NCBI RefSeq assembly: GCF_040958695.1
Contig: NZ_CP162599.1
Span: 530,001 to 594,000, forward strand
Length of the DNA: 64,000 nt
DNA from: Ornithinibacillus sp. 4-3
Lineage (GTDB): Bacteria; Bacillota; Bacilli; Bacillales; Amphibacillaceae
Reading direction: 5' to 3'
Below, one piece after another: positions 9,457 through 18,435 of the stretch. The translations under genes and the position numbers were made by a program. Positions within the stretch are counted from its first letter, which is position 1, and every line of letters begins with the position of its first letter. The notes under the pieces are model-generated. The model ran no database searches. It had not been told where the DNA came from and was given only the letters and a program-made list of their open reading frames with translations.

Positions 9457-10611
9457 TTGAAAAGTCTTTTACAGGAAGAATTTAATAAAGTGAAAGAAGA
9501 TTTAATAGGAATCAGTGACCATCTCTATCATCATCCAGAATTAGGAGATCAAGAATTTGAATCCAGCAAATTATTAGTGAACTACTTAAAACAACATGAT
9601 TTTGAAGTGGAAACAGGCTTAGTAGAGCGACCAACATCCTTTAAAGCAGTATTTAAAGGAGAAAAAACGGGACCAACGATTGCTTATTTAGCTGAGTATG
9701 ATGCATTACCAGGAGTAGGACATGGTTGTGGACATAACTTAATCGGTACCATGGCAGTTGGTGCAGGAGTAGTGTTAAGTAAACTGGTTTCTGAAATTGG
9801 TGGTACGGTAACTGTTTACGGGACGCCAGCTGAAGAAACGAACGGAGCAAAAGTTCCAATGGCTAAAGCAGGTCTATTTAATGATGTTGATGTTGCAATG
9901 ATGCTACACCCTTCAGGTGGAAACTTTGAAAGTGGTAGCTCGTTAGCAATGGATGCACTTCAATTTGATTATACAGGTCAAACCTCTCATGCAGCAGGTT
10001 CACCTGAAAAAGGAATTAATGCACTAGATGCAGTAATTCAGCTATTCAATGGTATTAATGCTATTCGTGAGCATTTAAAAGATGATGCTCGTGTACATGG
10101 GATTATTACAAATGGTGGAGAAGCGGCAAATGTTGTTCCTGATAAAGCAACTGCGCAATTTTACGTCCGTGCACAGGAACGTGAATATTTAGATGAAGTA
10201 GTAGAAAAGGTAAAGGCGATTGCACATGGAGCGGCAATGATGACAGGAACAAAGCTGGAGATATCAAATTATGAGCTTAGCTATGATAACATGGTAACAA
10301 ATCAAGCATTATCAAGTGCCTTTTCTAAGAACTTAAAAGAATATAATGATCATCCGATCCGCCCAAAAGAAAGTGGAGGATCTTTAGATATGGGGGATGT
10401 GAGCCAAGTTGTTCCTTCTATCCACCCATATATAGGACTAAATAAACCAGATTTAATAGGACATACAACAGAATTTGCTGATCAGACGATTACAGAAGAC
10501 GGTCATAATGCTTTAATGAGTGGAGTTCTAGCAATGGCTGCTACAGGATATGATGTGATTACGAATGAAGAGTTATTAAAAACAATTAAAGAAGAATTCA
10601 AAAATAAATAA
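9457..10611 (+). CDS. M20 family metallo-amidohydrolase/peptidase
   Basis: About 384 residues. It resembles AbgB/YxeP-type M20 amidohydrolases: YHHPELGDQEFESS near the N-terminus, the metal motif GVGHGCGHNLIG near 87-98, PAEETNGAK near 127, and a dimerisation domain with GQTSHAAGSPEKGINALDA. These enzymes cleave N-acyl or p-aminobenzoyl-type amide bonds of amino acids. GAAGGGTG lies 8 bases before TTG 9457; TTG 9451 is too close to it. Substrate unknown. It is separate from the M20 pair at 20-23 kb, and of a different subfamily. Confidence 0.85.
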   Translation: MKSLLQEEFNKVKEDLIGISDHLYHHPELGDQEFESSKLLVNYLKQHDFEVETGLVERPTSFKAVFKGEKTGPTIAYLAEYDALPGVGHGCGHNLIGTMAVGAGVVLSKLVSEIGGTVTVYGTPAEETNGAKVPMAKAGLFNDVDVAMMLHPSGGNFESGSSLAMDALQFDYTGQTSHAAGSPEKGINALDAVIQLFNGINAIREHLKDDARVHGIITNGGEAANVVPDKATAQFYVRAQEREYLDEVVEKVKAIAHGAAMMTGTKLEISNYELSYDNMVTNQALSSAFSKNLKEYNDHPIRPKESGGSLDMGDVSQVVPSIHPYIGLNKPDLIGHTTEFADQTITEDGHNALMSGVLAMAATGYDVITNEELLKTIKEEFKNK

Positions 10612-10689
10612 AAAGTTTAAAATGAATTAATGCAAAATTTCCCCAAATGGATTTTTGTATAGAGATAGAATGAAGTTTAAAAAATAAAG

Positions 10690-10716
10690 AGACGACCGAA
10701 AAAAACGGTCGTCTTT
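10690..10716. terminator. Bidirectional terminator between M20 gene and trhO
   Basis: AGACGACCG pairs perfectly with CGGTCGTCT around a run of A, followed by TTG; A-rich on the other side, so it can serve both convergent genes. Confidence 0.85.
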
Positions 10717-10720
10717 GTAT

Positions 10721-11692
10721 TTATGCTTTTTGCTTTGTTTTCGCCTCTTCGGCAATAATATCTAAACGTTGTTGAATTTCTTCTTCTGATAGGTTATGTT
10801 CTTGTACATACATATTTCTTGGGCTGACACGGCATTCATGTGTACAACCACGCATATATTTATGTTCATTTTCTTCTGAACAGAGAATTTGCTTGTTACA
10901 TTCTGGGTTTGCACAATTAACATAGCGTTCACATGGCTTGCCATCAAAGTAATCTTTTCCAACAATTACATGCTCCACTTGATTAATTGGTACAGTCAAA
11001 CGCTCGTCAAATACATACATTTGTCCATCCCAAAGCTGTCCTTTAGTTTCAGGATCTTTTGCATAAGTAGCAATGCCACCATGCAATTGAGCGACATCTT
11101 CAAAGCCTTCACGTTTTAACCAGCCAGAGAATTTTTCGCAGCGAATTCCTCCAGTACAATACGTTAAAACCTTTTTTCCTTCAAATAAATGTCGATTTTG
11201 ACGCACCCACTCTGGAGTTTCACGGAATGTTTCCACTTCTGGACGTATTGCATTTCGGAAATGACCAACATCATATTCATATGTGTTACGCACATCTAAC
11301 ACAACTACATCATCACGTTTCATTTCTTCCATGAAATCTTTCGGAGCTAAGTATTCGCCTGTAATCTCATGAGGATTTACATCATCTTCTAGACTTAAAT
11401 TAACTAGCTCTGGACGTGGACGGCAGTGCATTTTCTTAAACGCATGTCCATCAACTTCATCAATTTTAAAAACAATACCTTCGAATAATGGATGATTTTT
11501 CATATGCTCCATATAAGCATCTGTTTGCTCGATAGTTCCAGAGCATGTTCCATTAATACCTTCTTTTGCTACTAAGATACGACCTTTAAGACCAAGCTCT
11601 TTACAAAACTTTAAATGTTCTGCGGAAAAAGCTTCAGGATCCTCAATATCCGTGTAGTAGTAGTACAGTAAAACACGATATTTACTGCTCAT
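10721..11692 (-). CDS. trhO: tRNA uridine(34) hydroxylase TrhO, rhodanese domain protein
   Basis: About 323 residues. An N-terminal domain ([25 protein letters not shown]) is followed by a rhodanese domain with the catalytic loop [15 protein letters not shown] and a C-terminal cysteine-rich segment ([26 protein letters not shown]). This is the YceA/TrhO (ybfQ-like) layout; the enzyme makes 5-hydroxyuridine at tRNA position 34. The ATG at 11692 is preferred over ATG 11713 because AGGTGGG lies 8-9 bases before it, inside the longer frame. Single-gene unit convergent with the M20 gene. Confidence 0.92.
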   Translation of the reverse strand: MSSKYRVLLYYYYTDIEDPEAFSAEHLKFCKELGLKGRILVAKEGINGTCSGTIEQTDAYMEHMKNHPLFEGIVFKIDEVDGHAFKKMHCRPRPELVNLSLEDDVNPHEITGEYLAPKDFMEEMKRDDVVVLDVRNTYEYDVGHFRNAIRPEVETFRETPEWVRQNRHLFEGKKVLTYCTGGIRCEKFSGWLKREGFEDVAQLHGGIATYAKDPETKGQLWDGQMYVFDERLTVPINQVEHVIVGKDYFDGKPCERYVNCANPECNKQILCSEENEHKYMRGCTHECRVSPRNMYVQEHNLSEEEIQQRLDIIAEEAKTKQKA

Positions 11693-12089
11693 TATTTCTT
11701 TCCCACCTATCACCTATATTTGCAAGATACAAATGAATGGAATATTCTTGCCATCTTACATTATAACAATAATGATTTATTTGAAACAACTACCAACATT
11801 TAGGAAAAGTGACATTTTATTAACAAATGATCAGTATATATACTTGTATAGATAGCAATAATAAAGGAGATACTAATAGAGCTGCAAAGAGTTGAAATTG
11901 AAATAAAAGACACCATAAGTATAAGAGCTATCAAGATTCCATTAATATGTTTTTTTAACAAGTGAAATTCTTGGAAAAGAAAGTACAATTTTTTAAGAAG
12001 AATGGGTTTACAATATCTTAAGAGATTGATGGAGACAAGTTAAAACTTTCAGAAGTGTAAAAAAACAAAAATTAATTTTAACAAAAACC
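11693..12089. other. AT-rich gap before the cold-shock gene
   Basis: No gene supported. A hydrophobic 62-codon minus-strand frame at 11800-11988 lacks a ribosome binding site. The stretch presumably holds the trhO promoter on its left. Confidence 0.5.
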
Positions 12090-12118
12090 TTGATTTTTTA
12101 AAAGCAAAATAGTAATAT
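12090..12118 (+). promoter_or_regulatory. Sigma-A-like promoter of the cold-shock gene with long 5' leader
   Basis: TTGATT and TAATAT are separated by 17 bases. The transcript would carry an untranslated leader of about 118 bases before ATG 12243, as is usual for csp genes, where the leader acts as an RNA thermosensor. AAGGAGG at 12229-12235 is a strong ribosome binding site. Confidence 0.65.
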
Positions 12119-12242
12119 AAGGTATAGCAAATGGAAATTGAAGTTTCAATAATACTTTACGATCTCTTTATCAAAGAAGTGGTGTAAAAGTATTTTAAGA
12201 TTCAATTACTTTGCACGATATATGAATAAGGAGGTCATCCTA

Positions 12243-12440
12243 ATGACAGGTAAAGTAAAATGGTTTAACGCAGAAAAAGGTTTTGGATTCATCGAGCGTG
12301 AAGACGGAGACGATGTATTCGTACATTTCTCAGCTATCCAATCTGAAGGTTTCAAAACTCTTGAAGAAGGTCAAGATGTTGAATTTGAAATCGTTGAAGG
12401 CGAGCGCGGCCCACAAGCTGCTAACGTAGTAGGTCTTTAA
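12243..12440 (+). CDS. Cold-shock protein (CspA/B/D family)
   Basis: 65 residues forming one cold-shock domain that binds single-stranded RNA/DNA. RNP1 is KGFGFI and RNP2 is VFVHF; the start [18 protein letters not shown] is canonical. A longer frame opens at 12222 but AAGGAGG 8 bases before ATG 12243 fixes the start. Highly negative C-terminal half, as in Bacillus CspB. Followed directly by its own terminator. Confidence 0.96.
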   Translation: MTGKVKWFNAEKGFGFIEREDGDDVFVHFSAIQSEGFKTLEEGQDVEFEIVEGERGPQAANVVGL

Positions 12441-12457
12441 TTTAAACTTTAAATGAT

Positions 12458-12493
12458 AAAAGCTTATCTCATTTTGAGATAAGCTTTTTTTGT
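12458..12493 (+). terminator. Intrinsic terminator after csp
   Basis: AAAGCTTATCTCA pairs with TGAGATAAGCTTT around TTT, then a T run. Confidence 0.92.
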
Positions 12494-12540
12494 GTCTTTA
12501 GGAACATTAATTCTACATTAAATCTATCTATCAGAAGAAG

Positions 12541-12569
12541 TTGACGCTCACTTTAATTATTGATATTAT
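12541..12569 (+). promoter_or_regulatory. Sigma-A-like promoter of the solute-binding protein genes
   Basis: TTGACG, 17-base spacer, TATTAT. The predicted start at about 12576 is a dozen bases before the structured leader at 12589. Confidence 0.65.
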
Positions 12570-12588
12570 ATTAAGAAATATTCTAAAT

Positions 12589-12680
12589 TGACTGTTAAAT
12601 CTAATTGACTTTACTGATGAAGTGAAGCATAGCCTAGATAATATACCAGTTATATGGAAAGAATTTTTAGTGATTCTTTT
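12589..12680 (+). promoter_or_regulatory. Candidate structured leader RNA (copy A) upstream of the binding-protein genes
   Basis: Three nested helices can form. P1 is TGACTG (12589-12594) with CAGTTA (12647-12652). P2 is ATCTA (12599-12603) with TAGAT (12635-12639). P3 is CTTTACT (12609-12615) with AGTGAAG (12621-12627), loop GATGA. An A/T-rich hairpin AAAGAAT/ATTCTTT (12658-12679) then runs into TATTT. The same order of helices and similar joining sequence (CTG-TTAA-ATCTA, TGA before P3, CA after it) recur at 18273-18370, with changed but still pairing bases. I do not recognise the class; it could be an undescribed riboswitch or protein-binding RNA. Confidence 0.55.
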
Positions 12681-12736
12681 ATTTGGCGATTAGATTTTTA
12701 AATACAGTGTATAGGAATATTTTTTTTATTTCCAAA

Positions 12737-12751
12737 ATGAAAGCGGTTACT
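12737..12751 (+). promoter_or_regulatory. CcpA (cre) site candidate
   Basis: ATGAAAGCGGTTACT matches the cre consensus WTGNAANCGNWNNCW at every fixed position. It lies downstream of the promoter, so CcpA would act as a roadblock to repress the binding-protein genes when good sugars are present. Confidence 0.65.
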
Positions 12752-12842
12752 AAAATAAGTTAATACATAGCGTAAAAAAGTTATTTGCCTCAATGAGAGC
12801 CTTAAAAAATTATATAGAGAAATCACAAAGGAGAGACATCTT

Positions 12843-14456
12843 ATGCAAAGAAAGCTTTTTACAATATTATTATTGGCGCTATTACTGATAGTAGGATTAG
12901 CAGCTTGCGGAGGGGACAAAGAAACTGGTGGAGAAAATGAAAATTCAAAGGATGCCAACACGAAAGATACAGATGCAGAGGGAAATAATGATGAGTTTCA
13001 GGAATTGAAAATTGCCTACTCTGCTCAACCACATATGCTTGATCCTCATGTAACAACAAATATTGCAACATCAGATATTTCAAGGCACTTTTTTGAAACT
13101 TTATTGACGGTAGACTCAGAATTTAATGTACAGCCAATGCTGGCAGAGTCGTGGGAATTAAGTGATGACGGCAAAACATACACATTTAAATTACGACAAG
13201 GTGTAGAATTCCATAATGGAAAAGAATTAAAAGCAGAGGATGTAGTAGCCTCGCTAAATCGTTGGAAGGATTTATCTGGAGGACGTGGATTATTTCTAGA
13301 TTCCACTTTTGTTGAAGTAGATGATTACACCGTAGAATTACAAATGCCTGAACCATTATCTATTGCACTTACAGGTCTATCCTATATGGGTGGAGGGTAT
13401 GCGGCAATTATGCCAAAAGAGATTATCGAAGGTGCATCAGAGGATGGGGTAACAGAATATATTGGTACAGGTCCATATGAATTTGAAGAATGGCGACAAG
13501 ATCAACATATATTATTAACAAAAAATGATAATTACCAATCTCGTGATGAAGAGCCGGATGGATTGTTTGGAAAAAGAGAGGCAATTATTGATGAAATCTA
13601 CTTTATGTTTGTAACAGATTCTTCTACAAGGGTTGCCGGGATACAATCTGGAGAATATGATATTGCACACGCTGTACCTTTTGATAGTGCTGATCAATTA
13701 GAAGGAAGCCCAGGGCTAGAAAATCATATATATCCTACTGCATTTCTAATCGCACATTTTAATAAAAAGAATGGTGTGTTTACAGATCCAAAAGCTCGTG
13801 AGGCTGCTTTAGCCGTTGTCAATGCAGAAGATGTATTAAAAGCGGCATATTCTAATGATAAATACTATATGCTAAATCATAGTTTGATGATGCCACATCA
13901 ACAGGATCAATGGTATAGTGACGTCGGTGAAGAGTTATATAATCAAAATGATTTGGAAAAAGCAAAGGCACTATTAGAGGAATCTAATTATAATGGCGAA
14001 GAAGTAAGGATTATCGCCACAAGAGACTATGAAGACCAGTATTTAGGTGGAGTAGTGCTTCAGGAACAATTAGAAAGTATGGGAATGAATGTAACATTAG
14101 AAATCTATGATTGGCCAACACTTTCAGATTTAATTTATGAAGAAGATGCATATGATATCTTTATGATGGGTAACACACCTGTCTCTGAACCAACATCAAG
14201 TGTATTCTTACGTCCAGACTATGCCGGTTTTATTGACGACCCTAAGATAGTAGAACTTGTTGATGAATTTAGAAGTAAGCCAACAGCAGAAGAGGCTAAG
14301 CCAATTTTTGATGAATTACAAGCATGGTTCTATGAATATATTCCTGCGATACGTTTCGGGGATTTCAACCGTGTAGCTACCACTAAAGATACAATTGATA
14401 AATTCCAATATTTAGATGGATTCTATTTCTGGAATATGTCTATTGATAATGAATAG
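12843..14456 (+). CDS. Oligopeptide-type ABC transporter solute-binding lipoprotein (paralogue 1)
   Basis: 537 residues, SBP family 5 (OppA/DppA type). The signal peptide ends in a lipobox LAAC with Cys22, followed by a charged Glu/Asn/Asp linker to about residue 50. Family marks include AYSAQPHMLDPHVTT, the MLAESWELSDDGKTYTFKLRQGVEFHNGKEL signature region, and YIGTGPYEFEEW. It should be tethered to the outer membrane face and deliver a peptide-like ligand to a permease. Very similar to the next gene and less so to the third. No permease or ATPase genes are adjacent. AAAGGAGAG precedes ATG 12843. Upstream are the promoter, structured leader and cre site. Confidence 0.9.
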   Translation: MQRKLFTILLLALLLIVGLAACGGDKETGGENENSKDANTKDTDAEGNNDEFQELKIAYSAQPHMLDPHVTTNIATSDISRHFFETLLTVDSEFNVQPMLAESWELSDDGKTYTFKLRQGVEFHNGKELKAEDVVASLNRWKDLSGGRGLFLDSTFVEVDDYTVELQMPEPLSIALTGLSYMGGGYAAIMPKEIIEGASEDGVTEYIGTGPYEFEEWRQDQHILLTKNDNYQSRDEEPDGLFGKREAIIDEIYFMFVTDSSTRVAGIQSGEYDIAHAVPFDSADQLEGSPGLENHIYPTAFLIAHFNKKNGVFTDPKAREAALAVVNAEDVLKAAYSNDKYYMLNHSLMMPHQQDQWYSDVGEELYNQNDLEKAKALLEESNYNGEEVRIIATRDYEDQYLGGVVLQEQLESMGMNVTLEIYDWPTLSDLIYEEDAYDIFMMGNTPVSEPTSSVFLRPDYAGFIDDPKIVELVDEFRSKPTAEEAKPIFDELQAWFYEYIPAIRFGDFNRVATTKDTIDKFQYLDGFYFWNMSIDNE

Positions 14457-14554
14457 TCATTTTTTAAGAAGATCATTTGGCAATTCAACTACATCATTTT
14501 TTTAGTTAATCTAACTAGCTTTTTACGTATGTTAGAACTTCCACTCAATAAAAT

Positions 14555-14613
14555 AATCTATCTGTCTGTAGCAGGGAATGAACACTGTCACAGATAGATA
14601 GATTTTCTTTCAA
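14555..14613 (+). terminator. Intrinsic terminator after paralogue 1
   Basis: AATCTATCTGTCTGT pairs with ACAGATAGATAGATT (one weak pair), followed by TTCTTT. It separates the first binding-protein gene from the second, so the second probably has its own promoter. Confidence 0.8.
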
Positions 14614-14749
14614 AACTTCTATGTTTTAACACATCTTATGAGTATACTCCAAAAGATTATCCATAAATCGATTCTCAACAATGACAAAACACCCAAGGAA
14701 AAGAAGGAAAACTACAAATATGTAAATGATGAAAGGTGAGGTTTGGGTG

Positions 14750-16354
14750 ATGAAAAAATTAGTATCTCTTGTATTGTTCATTTTCTTAGGTTTTGTTTTA
14801 ATTGCTTGTTCTAGCGATAGTAAAGGCGACGCGGAGCAAGAAGGAACAGAAGAACCTGGCGCAGAAGAGAAGGGAGAGGCAGAAAAGGATACGTTTCAAG
14901 AATTAAAAGTAGCTTACTCTGCACAGCCACATTTGCTCGATCCACATGTAACTACGAATATTGCTACATCAGATGTTTCAAGACACTTTTTTGAATCACT
15001 CTTAACAGTAGACTCGGAATATAACGTTCAGCCGATGTTAGCGGAATCATGGGAATTAAGTGAGGATGGAAAAACTTTTACTTTCCAGCTTAGGCAAGGT
15101 GTAACTTTTCATAATGGAAAAGAACTAAAAGCAGAAGATGTTGTTGCATCATTAAATCGTTGGAGTAGTTTAGCAGGAGGAAAAGGATTATTTGAGGATG
15201 CAGAATTTGTGGAGATCGATGATTATACATTAGAATTGCGCATGCCTGAACCATTATCGATTGCATTAACAGGTCTATCTTATTTAGGTGGAGGATTTGC
15301 AGCGATTATGCCAAAGGAAGTTATTGAAAATGCTTCCCCTGATGGAGTAACAGAATTTATTGGAACTGGCCCATATGAATTTAAGGAATGGAAACAGGAT
15401 CAATATGTTTTATTAACGAAATATGAGGATTATGTTTCGCGTGAAGAAGAGCCAGATGGTTTATTTGGAAGACGTGAAGCTATCATTGATGAAATTCGTT
15501 TTATCTTTGTTGCTGATTCATCAACACGAGTTGCCGGAATTCAGTCAGGTGAATATGACTTAGCTCATGCTGTACCGTTTGACAATGCAGATCAACTAGA
15601 AAGTAACCCTGATCTGGTTAACTATGTGTATCCAACTGCATATTTAATTGCTCATTTTAATAAAAAGCAAGGGTTTTTTGCTGATAAAACGGCTCGTCAA
15701 GCTGCATTAGCAGCAATTCAAGCAGAGGATGTATTAAAAGCAGCATATTCGAGTGAAAAGTATTACATGCTAAACCATAGTTTGATGATGCCTCATCAGC
15801 AAGACCAGTGGTATAGTGACGCTGGTCAAGAACTCTATAACCAAGATGATCAGGAAAAAGCCAAGGCTTTATTAGAAGAAGCTGGTTATGACGGAGAAGA
15901 AATTAAAATTATTGCGACAAGAGATTATGAGGATCAATATTTAGGCGGAGTAGTACTCCAAGAACAACTACAAAACATTGGAATGAATGTAACACTAGAA
16001 GTCTATGATTGGCCAACACTTTCAGATTTAATTTATGAAGAAGATGCATACGACATTTTTATGATGGGGAATATTCCATCATCAGAGCCTTCTTCTAGTG
16101 TAATGTTCCGAGCTGATTATGCAGGTTGGCCTGAGGATCCGAAATTAGAGGAGCTTATTCAGAAATTCAGAAGCATGCCGACAGAAGAAGAAGCAAAACC
16201 TGTATTTGACGAGTTGCAAGAATGGTTTTATGATTACGTTCCTAGTTTGAGATTTGGAGACTTCAATCGCGTTGCTACAGCACATAAATCTGTTGGTAAC
16301 TTCCAGTATCAAGACGGTTTCTTTTTCTGGAACATGACAAATAGTAAGGAATAA
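14750..16354 (+). CDS. Oligopeptide-type ABC transporter solute-binding lipoprotein (paralogue 2)
   Basis: 534 residues, SBP family 5. Signal peptide MKKLVSLVLFIFLGFVLIAC with lipobox cysteine, then an acidic Glu/Gly-rich linker. From ELKVAYSAQPHLLDPHVTT onward it follows paralogue 1 almost residue by residue (for example the identical segment around LNHSLMMPHQQDQWYSD), so the pair arose by recent tandem duplication. ATG 14750 is chosen because GAAAGGTGAG lies before it; a frame opening at 14726 would bury that site. No transport partners nearby. Ligand unknown. Confidence 0.9.
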   Translation: MKKLVSLVLFIFLGFVLIACSSDSKGDAEQEGTEEPGAEEKGEAEKDTFQELKVAYSAQPHLLDPHVTTNIATSDVSRHFFESLLTVDSEYNVQPMLAESWELSEDGKTFTFQLRQGVTFHNGKELKAEDVVASLNRWSSLAGGKGLFEDAEFVEIDDYTLELRMPEPLSIALTGLSYLGGGFAAIMPKEVIENASPDGVTEFIGTGPYEFKEWKQDQYVLLTKYEDYVSREEEPDGLFGRREAIIDEIRFIFVADSSTRVAGIQSGEYDLAHAVPFDNADQLESNPDLVNYVYPTAYLIAHFNKKQGFFADKTARQAALAAIQAEDVLKAAYSSEKYYMLNHSLMMPHQQDQWYSDAGQELYNQDDQEKAKALLEEAGYDGEEIKIIATRDYEDQYLGGVVLQEQLQNIGMNVTLEVYDWPTLSDLIYEEDAYDIFMMGNIPSSEPSSSVMFRADYAGWPEDPKLEELIQKFRSMPTEEEAKPVFDELQEWFYDYVPSLRFGDFNRVATAHKSVGNFQYQDGFFFWNMTNSKE

Positions 16355-16381
16355 AAATTAGAAATGAAAATGATTTTGGTG

Positions 16382-16418
16382 TTACTAATTTCAGCTTCTA
16401 TAGGCTAGAGATTAGTAA
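16382..16418 (+). other. Hairpin between binding-protein paralogues 2 and 3
   Basis: TTACTAATTT pairs with AGATTAGTAA (one G-U), with an inner AGC/GCT pair. There is no T run after it, so it is not a standard terminator; it may protect a 3' end or separate expression of the two genes. Confidence 0.45.
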
Positions 16419-16527
16419 TGCCTAGCTTCAAAATAAGTGCTTATTAATTTAACAGATATTGACATGCATTGGGACGACTCCCCGAAAAAAGCATTGTTCA
16501 AAATATAAAAAAATAGGGTGAGGTAAA

Positions 16528-18120
16528 TTGTATAAAAAGGAAAAGTATATGAAGTATTTTATTGTTCTATTATTAGCGATCGTATTAATTGGTTGTAATT
16601 CAACATCTTCTTCAGATAATGATGAAGAAAATCAATCAAATGAAGAGGGCAATGCGAGTGTAGGAGGAGAAATTGTTGTCGCGTATTCTTCGCAGCCGCC
16701 AGTACTCGATTCTCATGTGAGCTCGGCAGATGCAATTGTAGATACGATGCGTCATGTATATGACACGTTAGTAACGATCGACTCAGAATATAATGTTCAA
16801 CCATCTTTAGCAGACTCATGGGAAATAAGTGAAGATGGAAAAACATACACGTTTAAGCTACGAGAAGGTGTATTATTCCATAATGGTAAGGAATTTACTG
16901 CTGAAGATGCTGCTGCCTCTATGAATCGATGGAAGGAGTTACCTGGAAGTAGAGGGATTTTTAAAGATGCTACATTTGAGGCTGTAGATGATTATATATT
17001 AGAGCTACATTTACCGGAACCTTTATCCATTGCATTAACAGTTCTAGCATATTCTAATAGTGGATTTGCAATGATTATGCCAAAAGAGATTGCTGAAAAT
17101 GCTTCTGCGGAAGGAGTAACAGAACATATTGGTACAGGACCATTTCGTTTTGAAGAATGGAAGCCAGATCAGTATTTACATTTGAAGCGTTTTGAAGATT
17201 ATAAGCCAAGAGAAGAGCCTACAGATGGATTATCTGGAAAGAAAGAAGCATTAGTAGATGATTTACGTTTTGTTTTTGTAGCCGATTCATCGACACGTGA
17301 AGCTGGAATTCGTTCTGGAGAATATGATTTTTCACATGCGATTCCATTTGATAGTGCAGAGCAATTAGAATCTACTGGAGAAATCACGAACTACACGTAC
17401 CCAGGAGCATATGTAAATCTTCATTTTAATAAAAAGCAAGGGATATTTACCGAGAAGGAAGCACGCCAAGGGGTTGCGGCAATTCTAGAGATGGATAGTA
17501 TTTTAAGAGCTGGCTATGTAGATGAAAAGTATTATACGGTGAATCATAATATGATGATGACACATCAGGAAAGTCAATGGTATAGTGATGTCGGTAAAGA
17601 GAAGCATAACTTGAATGATCCGGTAAAAGGAATGGAATTATTGGAGCAGGCTGGATATAACGGTGAAGAGGTGACATTATTTACGACGAGAGATTATGAG
17701 GATCAATATCATAGTGCAGTCGTAATTCAAGAGCAGTTAGAACAAGCAGGTGTAAACGTAACTCTTGAAGTTTATGATTGGCCCACTTTACTAGATAAGA
17801 TTTATGAAGAAGATGGTTATGATATGTTTGTGATGGCAAATACAGTAGTAGCAGAGCCTACATCAGGCCCTTACTTTAATCCAGAATATGCTGGTTGGCC
17901 AAATGATCCGGAAATGGAAAAAATAAAAGCAGAATTTAGAGGGAAGCATACGGAAGAAGAAGCAAAACCAGTGTATGATCAATTGCAAGAGTGGATGTGG
18001 GATTATACACCAGCAGTTAAGATAGGAGATTATGATCGTGTATCATCAGCACGTAATACGTTAGAGAACTTTCAATATTTAGATGGCATGATTTTCTGGA
18101 ACGTTAAAAATAACAAGTAA
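16528..18120 (+). CDS. Oligopeptide-type ABC transporter solute-binding lipoprotein (paralogue 3)
   Basis: 530 residues, SBP family 5. The lipobox is VLIGC in a short signal peptide; a Ser/Asn/Glu linker follows. It shares the fold-wide pattern of the two preceding genes (WEISEDGKTYTFKLREGVLFHNGKEF, HIGTGPFRFEEW, YDWPTLLDKIYEEDGYDMFVM) but differs at many ligand-pocket-type positions, so it may bind a related but different ligand. TTG 16528 sits 5 bases after GGGTGAGG; ATG 16549, preceded by AAAAAGG, is an alternative. A terminator follows. Confidence 0.88.
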   Translation: MYKKEKYMKYFIVLLLAIVLIGCNSTSSSDNDEENQSNEEGNASVGGEIVVAYSSQPPVLDSHVSSADAIVDTMRHVYDTLVTIDSEYNVQPSLADSWEISEDGKTYTFKLREGVLFHNGKEFTAEDAAASMNRWKELPGSRGIFKDATFEAVDDYILELHLPEPLSIALTVLAYSNSGFAMIMPKEIAENASAEGVTEHIGTGPFRFEEWKPDQYLHLKRFEDYKPREEPTDGLSGKKEALVDDLRFVFVADSSTREAGIRSGEYDFSHAIPFDSAEQLESTGEITNYTYPGAYVNLHFNKKQGIFTEKEARQGVAAILEMDSILRAGYVDEKYYTVNHNMMMTHQESQWYSDVGKEKHNLNDPVKGMELLEQAGYNGEEVTLFTTRDYEDQYHSAVVIQEQLEQAGVNVTLEVYDWPTLLDKIYEEDGYDMFVMANTVVAEPTSGPYFNPEYAGWPNDPEMEKIKAEFRGKHTEEEAKPVYDQLQEWMWDYTPAVKIGDYDRVSSARNTLENFQYLDGMIFWNVKNNK

Positions 18121-18128
18121 ATAAGGTA

Positions 18129-18164
18129 GCACCCACTGTTACATTGTAATGGTGGGTGTTTTTG
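18129..18164 (+). terminator. Intrinsic terminator after paralogue 3
   Basis: CACCCAC pairs with GTGGGTG (with inner ATTACA-type pairing), followed by TTTTT. Confidence 0.88.
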
Positions 18165-18221
18165 AGAAAAAAGTAAACGAAATAGATGATGTATTATCAT
18201 TATTTCACGAAGTTGACCTCA

Positions 18222-18250
18222 TTGACTGGTAAGCGAATAGTTGCTATATT
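18222..18250 (+). promoter_or_regulatory. Sigma-A-like promoter of the ThDP-enzyme gene
   Basis: TTGACT, 17-base spacer, TATATT. The start at about 18257 precedes leader copy B by some 16 bases, the same arrangement as at 12541. Confidence 0.65.
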
Positions 18251-18272
18251 GAAAATAGTAAAATTTTCAAAA

Positions 18273-18370
18273 TAACTGTAAAATCTATCTGACTTTATCG
18301 GCGAGATAAAGCAATACAATAGATTCTTAACCAGTTACATTGAAAAAGAAATTATGTGTTAATTTCTTTT
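18273..18370 (+). promoter_or_regulatory. Candidate structured leader RNA (copy B) upstream of the ThDP-enzyme gene
   Basis: All three helices are perfect here. P1 is TAACTG (18273-18278) with CAGTTA (18332-18337). P2 is AATCTA (18282-18287) with TAGATT (18320-18325). P3 is CTTTATC (18293-18299) with GATAAAG (18305-18311), loop GGCGA. An 11-bp hairpin AAAAGAAATTA/TAATTTCTTTT (18344-18370) follows and runs into CTTTAT, so it may be an attenuator. P3 differs from copy A on both strands while still pairing, which argues for selection on RNA structure. Confidence 0.58.
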
Positions 18371-18435
18371 CTTTATAATTGGTTTTTTTATGAAAACCTA
18401 AAAATAGAATAATAGTTTAATTATTTTTCTGATTG

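Noticed and set aside
11800..11988. Hydrophobic 62-codon minus-strand frame in the gap before csp
   Set aside because: Non-ATG start without a ribosome binding site; AT-rich sequence readily gives hydrophobic frames.
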